DNA of 64,000 bases, from NCBI GenBank assembly GCA_018362895.1, contig JAHALR010000005.1, positions 21,394 through 85,393 of the forward strand. Reading direction: 5' to 3'. The translations under genes and the position numbers were made by a program. Source of the stretch: Clostridium sp. (GTDB taxonomy: Bacteria; Cyanobacteriota; Vampirovibrionia; Gastranaerophilales; Gastranaerophilaceae). The notes under the pieces are model-generated. The model had not been told where the DNA came from and did not search any database. It worked only from the letters and a program-made list of their open reading frames with translations. Shown piece after piece: positions 44,102 through 52,578 of this stretch (position 1 is its first letter; every line of letters starts with the position of its first letter).

Positions 44102-44851
44102 ATGCTAATGGAAAAAGAATATGAGATAAAGTATTATGAGCAGAATATGAATGGGGATTTGAAAGAGTCTTCATTGTTAAATATTCTTCAGGATATTGCT
44201 ACTTTAAGTGCGGAATCTCTTGGATTTGGACCAAGTTTCGTATTTCCTAATAATTATGCTTGGGTTGTATTAAAATACCATATTGAACTTTATAATGAAC
44301 TTAGAAATTATTCTTCAATTAGAATATTAACTGAACCTAGAGGTCTTTCTAAGCTTTATGCTTTTCGAGACTTTAAGTTGTTTTCTCCCTTGGGAGAACT
44401 TGTCGGAAGAGTTGCAAGCACTTGGTCTTTAATTGATATGTCAACCAGACATCTTTTGCCTATGCAGAAAACTCTACCGATGATGATTCCGTTTGAAAAA
44501 AGAGACGATGATTTAGTCTATTCAAAAATAGAACCGATTGAAAATGTTTCTTATATGAAAGATTTTGATGTAAGGTATGATGACATAGATGTTAATCATC
44601 ATGCTAACAATTCTAATTATATTGTATGGGCTTTGGAAACACTGCCTTGTGAATTCAGAGAAACTCATTGTGCAAAGATTATTGATATAAGATACAGAAA
44701 AGAAATAGGTCTGAATGGAAAAATCTTTTCTACTGTTGAAGAAAAAAAAGAGCCTGATTTTGTTTATACATTACACTCTATTAAGAATGCACAAACAGAA
44801 GAAGAACTGTGTGATATAAAAGTCTGTTGGATGAAGAGCTCGCTTTATTGA
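44102..44851 (+). CDS. Acyl-ACP thioesterase (FatA-like double hotdog)
   Basis: A 249-residue thioesterase, the normal length for bacterial acyl-ACP thioesterases. Two hotdog domains are visible; the second begins DFDVRYDDIDVNHHANNSNYIVWALE near residue 155, containing the Asp-Asn-His catalytic motif of the family, and the first has AWVVLKYHIELYNEL near 55. It releases free fatty acids from acyl-ACP in the cytosol. It lies 17 bases downstream of emrB, so it may be co-transcribed with a pump able to export fatty acids. Confidence 0.88.
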   Translation: MLMEKEYEIKYYEQNMNGDLKESSLLNILQDIATLSAESLGFGPSFVFPNNYAWVVLKYHIELYNELRNYSSIRILTEPRGLSKLYAFRDFKLFSPLGELVGRVASTWSLIDMSTRHLLPMQKTLPMMIPFEKRDDDLVYSKIEPIENVSYMKDFDVRYDDIDVNHHANNSNYIVWALETLPCEFRETHCAKIIDIRYRKEIGLNGKIFSTVEEKKEPDFVYTLHSIKNAQTEEELCDIKVCWMKSSLY

Positions 44852-44977
44852 TTATTTAGATATAAAGTTTTATTAAGTAAATAAGTGTATATTCTTTAAC
44901 TTTTTTTATATTTTCGAATATCATTATTCTAATAACTGGTCTTAAAAAATGTGTTTATATCGTGTTAGGGAGAGAGT

Positions 44978-47398
44978 ATGAATTGGACTCTGTTTAAAAA
45001 GCCTTTGGGGCTTTTGTTTGCATTTTTAATGTTTTTTATGAATTCGGGATTTGTTTATGCGTCACAGTCTGCTGTTGTTGCAAGGAACATAAAAGAGCGT
45101 TCGATAGTATACAAGCCAAATGCCAGGGCAATAAAGTATGCTTTTGTTTTTGATGGTCCCTCTGATAAAAATAATGCAGTTTTGTCTCAATTTAAAAATG
45201 CAATTACACATTCGACTGCGCCTGACTATAAAGCTGAATTTCCTACAAATCTAGTTTTTGTTGGCAATTGGACAAAAGAAGGAGTAAAAAGCGTCAGTGA
45301 CAAAGCTATGCAGTCTGATGCTGCAATGATTGTTTCTCTGGGATATTTGACAAGCAAATATTATAATTCTATAAAAGACAAAAAGAAATTCGTTGTGACA
45401 ATTGATCAATATGGTCTTAGGGATTTGGGAGAAGGATTTTTTAACCCTGTTCAACAATCTGTAAAAGGTGTATATGCTTTTAAAAAACTTGTAAATTTCA
45501 ATAAAACAGCCATTTTGATGAACGAAAATTATTACAAAACAAGAAATGATTGGCATAAATTTTTGGAGCCAAAACTTGAAGGTATTGATTTTGTGATTGT
45601 CCCTGCAACAAAAAATATAGACAAAACTTTTGATAATATACCAAAAGATGTAGATGCTGTTGTTTTGACTCCTTTGTTCAATCTTTCTGTTGAAGAGAGA
45701 AAGCATCTTATCAGGCACTTGAATGAATTGAAGATTCCTGCATTTTCTACACTCGGTAAAGAAGATGTTGAACTTGGTGTTCTTTTGGGCTCAGGAGCTT
45801 ATGATTTAGACAGAAAAGTTGCAGAAGCTACTTCTTTTAATATAAAAGGTGCTTTAAAAGGTGAGGTTAAGAAAACCGAAAAAATTCAATTTTATGAAGA
45901 TGAAGTTTTTTACATAAATAGTGATACTTCTGAAGAAATCGGATTTGAGCCTCATTTGAGGATAATGAATAATGCGGAAATTATAACTTATAAAAAACTT
46001 CCCGTTTATGACCTTTCGGCAATTTTTAATACACTGGAAAAGCAAAACCTTGATATTGAAAGAAAAAGACTGCTAGTTAAAGCTGCAAAACGCTCAGCAG
46101 TGAGTGCAGCATTGAGATATCTTCCTACTTTTGGTGTTACTCTTGGTTATCAACAATACAATAGCGAATATGCTGATTCGGCAAGGCTCCTTTATCCCGA
46201 AAAGACAGGTGTTTTCCAACTTGGACTTGAGCAGGTTATTTATTCACCTGCTTTGGTTACAAACATACTTGTCCAAAAGAAAAAATTTGATTTTCAAAAA
46301 CATGAACAATTCCTAACAGAACAAAATATGGGAATAGATATTGCAACAATCTATATAGATGCATTGATGCTAAAGAATGCAATTGAAATTCAAAAGGAAT
46401 ATGTAAAAGAATCACGTGAGATTCTTGCAATGGCAAGAGTTCGCCAGCAAATGGGAAAATGCGGTCAAGAAGAAACAATGCGCTGGGCTTCACAACTTAA
46501 TATCAATGAACAAAAACTTCTTGATATGAACGCTGAATATAAAAATTTGAAAATTGCAATAAATAAACTTTTGTATAACAAACAAACTGATGATTTTGAG
46601 CTTGCACCTTTAACAGCAATGGACCCTGCTTTTTATACAAAAGATATTAATATAATAGATTATGTTTCTACTCCGCAGGCTCTTGAAAAATTTACTGTAA
46701 TGCTTCGTGACAGAGCTTTTGAAGTTGCTCCTGAATTGTCAAAACTAAAGGCTGCTATAAAAATGAAGGATTATGAAAGAAATATGTATTATCAAAAATT
46801 CATTTTGCCTGATGCGAAATTGACTTATACATATACTTCTTTGATGAATAGAGAATTCACAAGACCTATGGCTGTTGCGCTTCCCGTTCCTGGGATTGCG
46901 CCGGTCATAATTCCAAATGCAAATGCAACAAACGGACAACTGGGGATTTTTGCACAGTGGAAACCATTTGAAGGTGGAACAAAAATTGCGGAAATTATGA
47001 GAATAGATGCTGAGAAAAAAGAACTTTTAAGATATCAGGATGAAGCCAAAACTGAAATAGAACTTCAAATTAGAGATATCATCAATAGGGCCATTGCATC
47101 ATATTTCAGTATTGAAAAAAATTATAAAGCAATGTATGCATCTGAAGAAAATTATAGGGAAGTTAAGAAAAATTATTTGACATCAGATGTGCCTATTGCC
47201 CAGCTGGTGGATGCACAACATATATATTTGGATTCAAAATTAGCTGCGATGAATTCTCAAAATAAATTTTTCCAACAGCTTGTCTGGGTTCAAAGAGCTA
47301 TATGTGCAGTAAACTGGTCTACTGCTGACGAAGATTCGAAAAAGTTTATTCAAAGTGTTAAAGACAACTTGGAAAAAAGAGGCGATATAACGCTATAA
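44978..47398 (+). CDS. Fusion of periplasmic binding-protein-like domain and TolC-family domain
   Basis: An 806-residue exported protein with a signal peptide (1-28, ending VYA). Residues about 50-310 resemble the ABC_sub_bind periplasmic-binding fold (DAAMIVSLGYLTSKYY, KKFVVTIDQYGLRDLG, AVVLTPLFNLSVEER, IPAFSTLGKEDVELGVLLGSG). Residues about 340-790 are a TolC-type outer-membrane factor with two OEP repeats: LPTFGVTLGYQQYN, GVFQLGLEQVIYSPAL, then a second repeat ending YLTSDVPIAQLVDAQHIYLDS. The N-terminal binding part would sit in the periplasm, so ligand binding could gate or recruit an efflux complex. It lies between the thioesterase and an acyl ligase gene. I know no experimental precedent for the fusion. 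Confidence 0.82.
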   Translation: MNWTLFKKPLGLLFAFLMFFMNSGFVYASQSAVVARNIKERSIVYKPNARAIKYAFVFDGPSDKNNAVLSQFKNAITHSTAPDYKAEFPTNLVFVGNWTKEGVKSVSDKAMQSDAAMIVSLGYLTSKYYNSIKDKKKFVVTIDQYGLRDLGEGFFNPVQQSVKGVYAFKKLVNFNKTAILMNENYYKTRNDWHKFLEPKLEGIDFVIVPATKNIDKTFDNIPKDVDAVVLTPLFNLSVEERKHLIRHLNELKIPAFSTLGKEDVELGVLLGSGAYDLDRKVAEATSFNIKGALKGEVKKTEKIQFYEDEVFYINSDTSEEIGFEPHLRIMNNAEIITYKKLPVYDLSAIFNTLEKQNLDIERKRLLVKAAKRSAVSAALRYLPTFGVTLGYQQYNSEYADSARLLYPEKTGVFQLGLEQVIYSPALVTNILVQKKKFDFQKHEQFLTEQNMGIDIATIYIDALMLKNAIEIQKEYVKESREILAMARVRQQMGKCGQEETMRWASQLNINEQKLLDMNAEYKNLKIAINKLLYNKQTDDFELAPLTAMDPAFYTKDINIIDYVSTPQALEKFTVMLRDRAFEVAPELSKLKAAIKMKDYERNMYYQKFILPDAKLTYTYTSLMNREFTRPMAVALPVPGIAPVIIPNANATNGQLGIFAQWKPFEGGTKIAEIMRIDAEKKELLRYQDEAKTEIELQIRDIINRAIASYFSIEKNYKAMYASEENYREVKKNYLTSDVPIAQLVDAQHIYLDSKLAAMNSQNKFFQQLVWVQRAICAVNWSTADEDSKKFIQSVKDNLEKRGDITL

Positions 47399-47440
47399 TA
47401 AAATATAAACCAGTCATAATTCTAAATCGGGGTAATTAAT

Positions 47441-49153
47441 ATGCATCTAAACAGAGAAGTAACTGAAAAACGAATGGAAAAAACAGCAAGGAATATACTT
47501 CTGTTTTTGGAAAACAAAACAGACGATTATCAAAACAGAATAGCTCTTGGCATAAGAACTGTACATGGCTGGAGAGAGTTTACCTATAAAGGAATTGGCA
47601 GACTCTCTAGAAAAATTGCTTGTTATTTGATAAATAATCTTGAAGTGCGTAAAGGTGACAGGCTTGCGATTCTTTCAGAGTCGAGACCTGAATATGGAGC
47701 CGGAGTTTTTGCTTCTGTTATGTCAGGGATGACAACTGTTCCTCTTGACATTAAGCTTACAAAATATGAGTTGAAGTCTATACTTTCTGATTGCCTTCCG
47801 ACAGTTATGATTGTTTCTCAAGCTTATTTGGAGATAGCAAAAGATCTTCAAAAGGAAGTCGATTCAATAAAATTCATTATATCTCTTGATGAATCTTCAA
47901 ATGATCCTGAGGTTCCTTCTGTATATGCTTTGCCAAATAATTATGAGGCAAAATGGCGCCACAGAAGTTCAAAATCAACTGCATTAATAATTTATACCTC
48001 AGGAACAACAGGTGCACCCAAGGGGGTTGAAATTTCATTCAACAATATGCTTACACAGCTTAATGATATGTCAACTTTGTACAAAAATTTTTTCGGAAAA
48101 AGAAAAATTTCTTCAATCTTATCTATTTTGCCAATGAATCATTTGTTTGAGCTGACAGTAGGTTTTTCAATGATTCTTAGCTGGGGGCTTTCTATTTATT
48201 ATACGAAAAGTTTGAAACCCAAAGATATTTTGAGCATTATGCAGGAAAAGAATATTAATTTTATGATTGTTGTACCGGCATTTTTGAAATTGCTTAAAGC
48301 CGGTATAGAGACGGAAGTAAAAAACTCAGGACCTTTTGCCAGATTTCTGTTCAAAACTATGTTTGCTGTTTCAAAGTGTATTCCTTCATATAGGCTCAGA
48401 AAGCTTATGTTTGCTAAAATACATAAAAAATTCGGCGGTAAATTTTTTGGTTGTATTTCTGGCGGTGCACCATTAGATGTTTCTGTTGGTGAGTTTTTTG
48501 AAACTATCGGTATTAGAGTGTTTCAAGGGTATGGCTTAACCGAGACAAGTCCTGTTGTGAGCGTAAATTATGACAGACGAAATGACATAGCATCTGTTGG
48601 CAAACCTTTGAAGAGTGTTGAAGCTAAAGTTGATAGCTCAACAGGAGAACTACTTTTGAGGGGACCTTCTGTTATGAAAGGTTATTACAATCGCCCGGAT
48701 CTTACATCTCAGGCTATTGATGAAGACGGCTGGCTCCATACAGGTGATATTGCTGATATAAATGAGTTTGGGCATATTCATATTACAGGAAGGATAAAGA
48801 ACATGATTGTTCTTTCCGGCGGGAAAAAAGTTTTCCCTGAAGAGGTTGAATCAGTTTTGGGAGAGAGCGAGAATTTCTCTGAAGTATGTGTTTTAGGTTC
48901 GTCAAGAACATCGGGTGCAAAAGAAGGTACGGAAGATATTGTGGCTGTTATCGTACCTTCACAGCAGCTTATTGATAATTGTGTTAACGATGAAATATTG
49001 GACAAATGTGTCAGAGATGAAGTTAAACGTTTGTCTTTGCATCTTGCGGCTTACAAACGTCCCGTTAATATAATTGTTAATAAAGATCCACTTCCAAAAA
49101 CAACAACAAGAAAAATTAAAAGAAAAGAGGTAAAGGAGCTTGTGAAAGTCTAA
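47441..49153 (+). CDS. Acyl-CoA synthetase / acyl-ACP ligase (AMP-forming)
   Basis: A 570-residue ANL-superfamily enzyme. The P-loop IIYTSGTTGAPKGVE (near residue 183), linker GYGLTETSPVVSVN (near 366), WLHTGDIADI (near 430) and GRIKNMIVLSGGKKVFPEEVE with the A8-A10 Lys are all there, ending PKTTTRKIKRKEV with the catalytic Lys. It activates a fatty acid as acyl-AMP and transfers it to CoA or ACP. The length and sequence resemble FadD/AAS-type proteins. It follows the fusion protein gene by 42 bases. Confidence 0.9.
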   Translation: MHLNREVTEKRMEKTARNILLFLENKTDDYQNRIALGIRTVHGWREFTYKGIGRLSRKIACYLINNLEVRKGDRLAILSESRPEYGAGVFASVMSGMTTVPLDIKLTKYELKSILSDCLPTVMIVSQAYLEIAKDLQKEVDSIKFIISLDESSNDPEVPSVYALPNNYEAKWRHRSSKSTALIIYTSGTTGAPKGVEISFNNMLTQLNDMSTLYKNFFGKRKISSILSILPMNHLFELTVGFSMILSWGLSIYYTKSLKPKDILSIMQEKNINFMIVVPAFLKLLKAGIETEVKNSGPFARFLFKTMFAVSKCIPSYRLRKLMFAKIHKKFGGKFFGCISGGAPLDVSVGEFFETIGIRVFQGYGLTETSPVVSVNYDRRNDIASVGKPLKSVEAKVDSSTGELLLRGPSVMKGYYNRPDLTSQAIDEDGWLHTGDIADINEFGHIHITGRIKNMIVLSGGKKVFPEEVESVLGESENFSEVCVLGSSRTSGAKEGTEDIVAVIVPSQQLIDNCVNDEILDKCVRDEVKRLSLHLAAYKRPVNIIVNKDPLPKTTTRKIKRKEVKELVKV

Positions 49154-49155
49154 TT

Positions 49156-49590
49156 TTATTTAAAAAGATTTTGGAGCTTTTCTTTGAATTCTTTATTTTC
49201 ATTTGAATAATCTTGAATAAAGTGAGAAAATGCGTGAATTCTTTTAAACATTTCTTCTGTCATAATATGTTCCATTGCACAAGCATTTTTTACTGATTCT
49301 TCTTCAGATAAATTGAGAAATTTTTTAAAAAAATTAGTCATTACATCATGACGAAGAAGAATTTTTTTAGCTGCTTTTTCACCGTTGCGTGTCAATGTAA
49401 TTGGGGAATATGGAGCATAATTTACCAAGCCTTTTTCACTCAAACTGCTGAGTGCACCTGTTACGGATGCTTTTTTTACGGCAAGAACATTAGCTATGTC
49501 TGTAACCTTTGCACATTTGTTGTCTGATTTGATACATTCAAGATAAATAGTTTCCAGATAATCTTCCTGACTTGGTGTTAGTTTGTCCAT
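49156..49590 (-). CDS. DtxR/MntR-family metalloregulator
   Basis: A 144-residue iron- or manganese-dependent repressor. Winged helix start SQEDYLETIY, recognition helix VKKASVTGALSSLSEKGLV and the metal-binding/dimerisation helix from LLRHDVMTNFF (His and Glu ligands in NACAMEHIM) are family hallmarks. No SH3-like third domain is present, as in MntR. It is convergent with the acyl ligase gene and divergent from pgi; no metal transporter lies in the window. Confidence 0.88.
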   Translation of the reverse strand: MDKLTPSQEDYLETIYLECIKSDNKCAKVTDIANVLAVKKASVTGALSSLSEKGLVNYAPYSPITLTRNGEKAAKKILLRHDVMTNFFKKFLNLSEEESVKNACAMEHIMTEEMFKRIHAFSHFIQDYSNENKEFKEKLQNLFK

Positions 49591-49725
49591 ATTTTGCCCT
49601 CAACAAGTTATATTACTGATTTTAACATATTTTTTGTAAAAATTTATAAATGTAACTGATTTTTGAAGCATAATTTAAAATTTACCGACGTTTGGTTATA
49701 ATAAATATTCAATAAAGGTTTTGTG

Positions 49726-51180
49726 ATGATAAATACAGTTAATAACTTGACAATATACAATTCTTTTAATTTTAAAAACAAAACTGGCCAAATTCTTTCT
49801 CAACAGATTCCAGAAGTTCGAAAAGATGACTCACAACAGGTTCCTGTTCCGACACTTGTTGCTTATATGCTTCAAAATAAACCATTAGTGAAACATGGCG
49901 TTACTGTTATGTTTTCTATTCCTGTGGAAGCCCTGGAAAGAAAATATCAGGATTTTGCAAAACATGATATTGATGAGCTAAGAATGAGGGCTTCTAAAAG
50001 TGGTCAGGTTTTAAACTGGATTGATTTTTTGCCTCAAGAACAGCTGAAAAGGCTTGATAAAATTTATGAAATTGCAGATAGGATGAAACAAAATGGCGGA
50101 CAGAAACTCGGTATAATAGGCATAGGTGGCTCAAAACATACAATTGAAAATCTTTTAAGTTTGAATGACAAAAAAGATGATGTTGTTTTTCTTTCTGCTG
50201 TTGATCCCAAAAGTATTGATGCTTTTGTTAAGAAATTGGGTGATTTGAACTTTGCAAATATTCTTGTTGCTTCAAAATCAGGAACTACACTTGAACCTAG
50301 CGTAGGATATGAATATGTTGAAAAAGTTTTTGTTAATAAGTTCAAAAATGATTTCCTAAAACAAGGACTTTCTCAAGAAGATGCCTTGAAAAAAGCCGAG
50401 CAAGAGACTGCAAAACATTTTGTTTGTATTACTGATAAGGATGAGACAAAAAGCAAGTTGAGAAGAATTGCCAATGAAAAAGGTTATCAATGCGGAATTA
50501 TTCACGATGACTGCGGAGGCAGATTCGGTGCTTTTGATGATCATTCTCTTGTTTCACTTGCATACAGCGGAATGAAAAAAGAAGATATGAAAAAAATGCT
50601 GGAAGCTGCTTCTGCTGCCCAAAAGACATTTTTGAGCAAGAATTTAAATATAAATCTTGCCATGCAAAGAGCTATTTTTAATACAGATTGTGTTTTAAAT
50701 GGCAAAAATAATCAGTATGATTATTATTTTGGTGATTCTTTTGAGGGAACGAAACTTTGGAACACCCAAATGAAAAAAGAGTCTCACAAATCAAGTTATA
50801 AAGTTTCTGGAGATTTGATAGGTCCTGAGTTTTTACACAATTCAACAGAAAGTGATTTGGATAAGGACAATACTACTTCCTTTTATACTTTTAACACGCT
50901 TAAAAACAATGATACTCAAGAATATAAAGCTTATAATGCACTTATAAAAGGAAGTTATAAAGCATATAGCTCACAGCACCCTGTTTCTATAATTGAATTG
51001 AATGATTTGTCTCCAGAATCTATTGGTGAGTATATTGAGTTGAAACACTTCGAAACTATATACACAGGTATGCTCCTGCGGACGGCAAAAGGTGAAAAAC
51101 ATCCTCAGATTCTGCCAGAAGTATTGCAGCCTAATGTTTCAATATATAAAAATGAAGTAAAACAAATTTTAAAAGATTAA
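49726..51180 (+). CDS. pgi: Glucose-6-phosphate isomerase
   Basis: A 484-residue PGI, interconverting glucose-6-phosphate and fructose-6-phosphate. The sugar-phosphate site GIGGSKHT (near residue 118), SKSGTTLEPSVG (near 185), a WNTQMKKESHK segment with the catalytic Glu (near 345) and EFLHNSTES with the catalytic His (near 367) are visible. The first ~35 residues, an Asn-rich extension, and the central GGRFGAFDDHS region are slightly unusual for the family. ATG 49726 is preferred to GTG 49723 because AAAGG precedes it. It is convergent, stop next to stop, with the zinc-finger gene. Confidence 0.88.
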   Translation: MINTVNNLTIYNSFNFKNKTGQILSQQIPEVRKDDSQQVPVPTLVAYMLQNKPLVKHGVTVMFSIPVEALERKYQDFAKHDIDELRMRASKSGQVLNWIDFLPQEQLKRLDKIYEIADRMKQNGGQKLGIIGIGGSKHTIENLLSLNDKKDDVVFLSAVDPKSIDAFVKKLGDLNFANILVASKSGTTLEPSVGYEYVEKVFVNKFKNDFLKQGLSQEDALKKAEQETAKHFVCITDKDETKSKLRRIANEKGYQCGIIHDDCGGRFGAFDDHSLVSLAYSGMKKEDMKKMLEAASAAQKTFLSKNLNINLAMQRAIFNTDCVLNGKNNQYDYYFGDSFEGTKLWNTQMKKESHKSSYKVSGDLIGPEFLHNSTESDLDKDNTTSFYTFNTLKNNDTQEYKAYNALIKGSYKAYSSQHPVSIIELNDLSPESIGEYIELKHFETIYTGMLLRTAKGEKHPQILPEVLQPNVSIYKNEVKQILKD

Positions 51181-51648
51181 TCAAAATCTATCTTGTTTTA
51201 AAAGTTCTTGAAGCAATTTTTCCATTTTTACCGAACTTTCAGAGAGCTTTTTGATGTCTGCAAGTCTGTCTTTATCATTTTCATATTGATTTCTCATTTG
51301 TTCAAGTTCGTTATAATCAAAAAACTTTCCACCGCATTTGTAACATTCGTCGATTGTAATCTCCTGTTTTGCACTCACGCTGTTCTTAACCATTTTTTGA
51401 CCGCATAGAGGGCATTTTCTTTCTGCATTTTTATCTACCTGAGAAAAAGTTTTTCCTTTATATACTTCACACAGTTCTTTTATGTCTTCATTTTTTTCAT
51501 CAACTTTTGCAAGTTCTCTGTTATCAAACCAGACACCGCCGCATCCTTCCGTGCAGACATCTATAAAAAATCCCTGACTGTTCAAATAAACTTTTTTCAT
51601 TAATTTCCCGCAAGCAGGGCATACAAGTGTTTCAATTGTGTCTTTCAT
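51181..51648 (-). CDS. TFIIB-type zinc-finger protein, two domains
   Basis: A 155-residue cytosolic protein with two zf-TFIIB units: C-P-A-C-G-K (Cys 10/13) to C-T-E-G-C-G-G-V-W-F-D, and C-P-L-C-G-Q-K-M to C-Y-K-C-G-G-K-F-F-D. The last 50 residues form a charged helix. Such proteins are common in bacteria with no assigned function; zinc binding is inferred from the Cys spacing. It shares its strand with the secreted protein gene 14 bases upstream and may be co-transcribed with it. Confidence 0.8.
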   Translation of the reverse strand: MKDTIETLVCPACGKLMKKVYLNSQGFFIDVCTEGCGGVWFDNRELAKVDEKNEDIKELCEVYKGKTFSQVDKNAERKCPLCGQKMVKNSVSAKQEITIDECYKCGGKFFDYNELEQMRNQYENDKDRLADIKKLSESSVKMEKLLQELLKQDRF

Positions 51649-51662
51649 TTTGTGTTCCTTTT

Positions 51663-52427
51663 TTAATAAGAAATGTCCAGATCTTCAGTAAGTTCAATAT
51701 ATATAGTTTTTCCTGGTTTTGCATTGTAATTTAGACCTTTTGTCATAGAACCTATAATAAGTCCTAAGCCTCCGCCAACCGGCATACCGATTGCAAGACA
51801 GCCTACACCTACGGCATCAGCTGCTGCACCAATTGCTGCCCCGATTCCTGCACCTACACCAAATAAACCGACTGTCCATAAAGCTGCTTTTCCGACCGCA
51901 GCCCAAGATGATTTTTTCAATACTGCATCTTTTGCATGTACTTTTGCTGCTAGTGTTCCCTGTTTTCCGTCAGGCAGAACAACTTCTCCAAGAGATAAAA
52001 GCACTTTTGCGTTTCTGTTCCAAATCTTTGTTGGTGTAATCTCTTGAACTGTTGCTATAATCTGTGTTCCTGCTGGAAGAAGTATTCTGTTTTCTGCGGT
52101 AATTAAATCTTTTTTCAGAACAAATGTGATTTTGTCACCGACTTTTGCTGTTTTTGTAGAAAATTTATTTGCAAAGGCTATTTTTAAGACATTACCTTTG
52201 TTTATAGTGGCTTTATTAGCAGTTATGCTTACAGTATTTATTTCTGTTTTTTTATAAGTTGGTAAGTGTTCTATCAATGCTTTTTCATCAGCTGAACCTG
52301 ATACAAACAAAGAGTCTGATGCCGGTGGATTTTCAGCTGCTATTGCAGCAAAGTTAAAGTTTAAAAACATGAATGCAGACAGTAATAAAGATGCTGTCAA
52401 CTTTTTGAAATGCAAACCTTTTTTCAT
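51663..52427 (-). CDS. Secreted protein, paralogue of the 36217 gene product
   Basis: A 254-residue protein with a signal peptide (about 1-31, ending AIAA). The C-terminal domain (from about residue 75) contains KGNVLKIAFANKFSTK, ILLPAGTQIIATVQ and the terminal TIYIELTEDLDISY, matching the layout of the protein encoded at 36217: KG-x-x-f-x-V start, L-P-A-G-T turn and closing hydrophobic-E-D strand. A small-residue region (about 170-225, GAGIGAAIGAAADAVGVG) may be a glycine-zipper hairpin. The Pro-rich linker is absent. The start ATG 52427 has AAAGGATGG just upstream. Function unknown. Confidence 0.72.
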   Translation of the reverse strand: MKKGLHFKKLTASLLLSAFMFLNFNFAAIAAENPPASDSLFVSGSADEKALIEHLPTYKKTEINTVSITANKATINKGNVLKIAFANKFSTKTAKVGDKITFVLKKDLITAENRILLPAGTQIIATVQEITPTKIWNRNAKVLLSLGEVVLPDGKQGTLAAKVHAKDAVLKKSSWAAVGKAALWTVGLFGVGAGIGAAIGAAADAVGVGCLAIGMPVGGGLGLIIGSMTKGLNYNAKPGKTIYIELTEDLDISY

Positions 52428-52578
52428 ATTCCATCCTTTCAATGACAAATTCCAGCTTTTTATTTTTATTATTATATCACTTTTTTTTTGAAAAGAAATA
52501 ATACTTTTATTGTATGAAACCTTGCTTTTAATTATAACTTAACGTATTTTATTACTTAGTTAATTAACTGGGGTAGAT

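Noticed and set aside
45251..45718. Minus-strand frame of 155 codons inside the fusion gene
   Set aside because: It is a mirror of the binding-protein-like domain and has no start signal.
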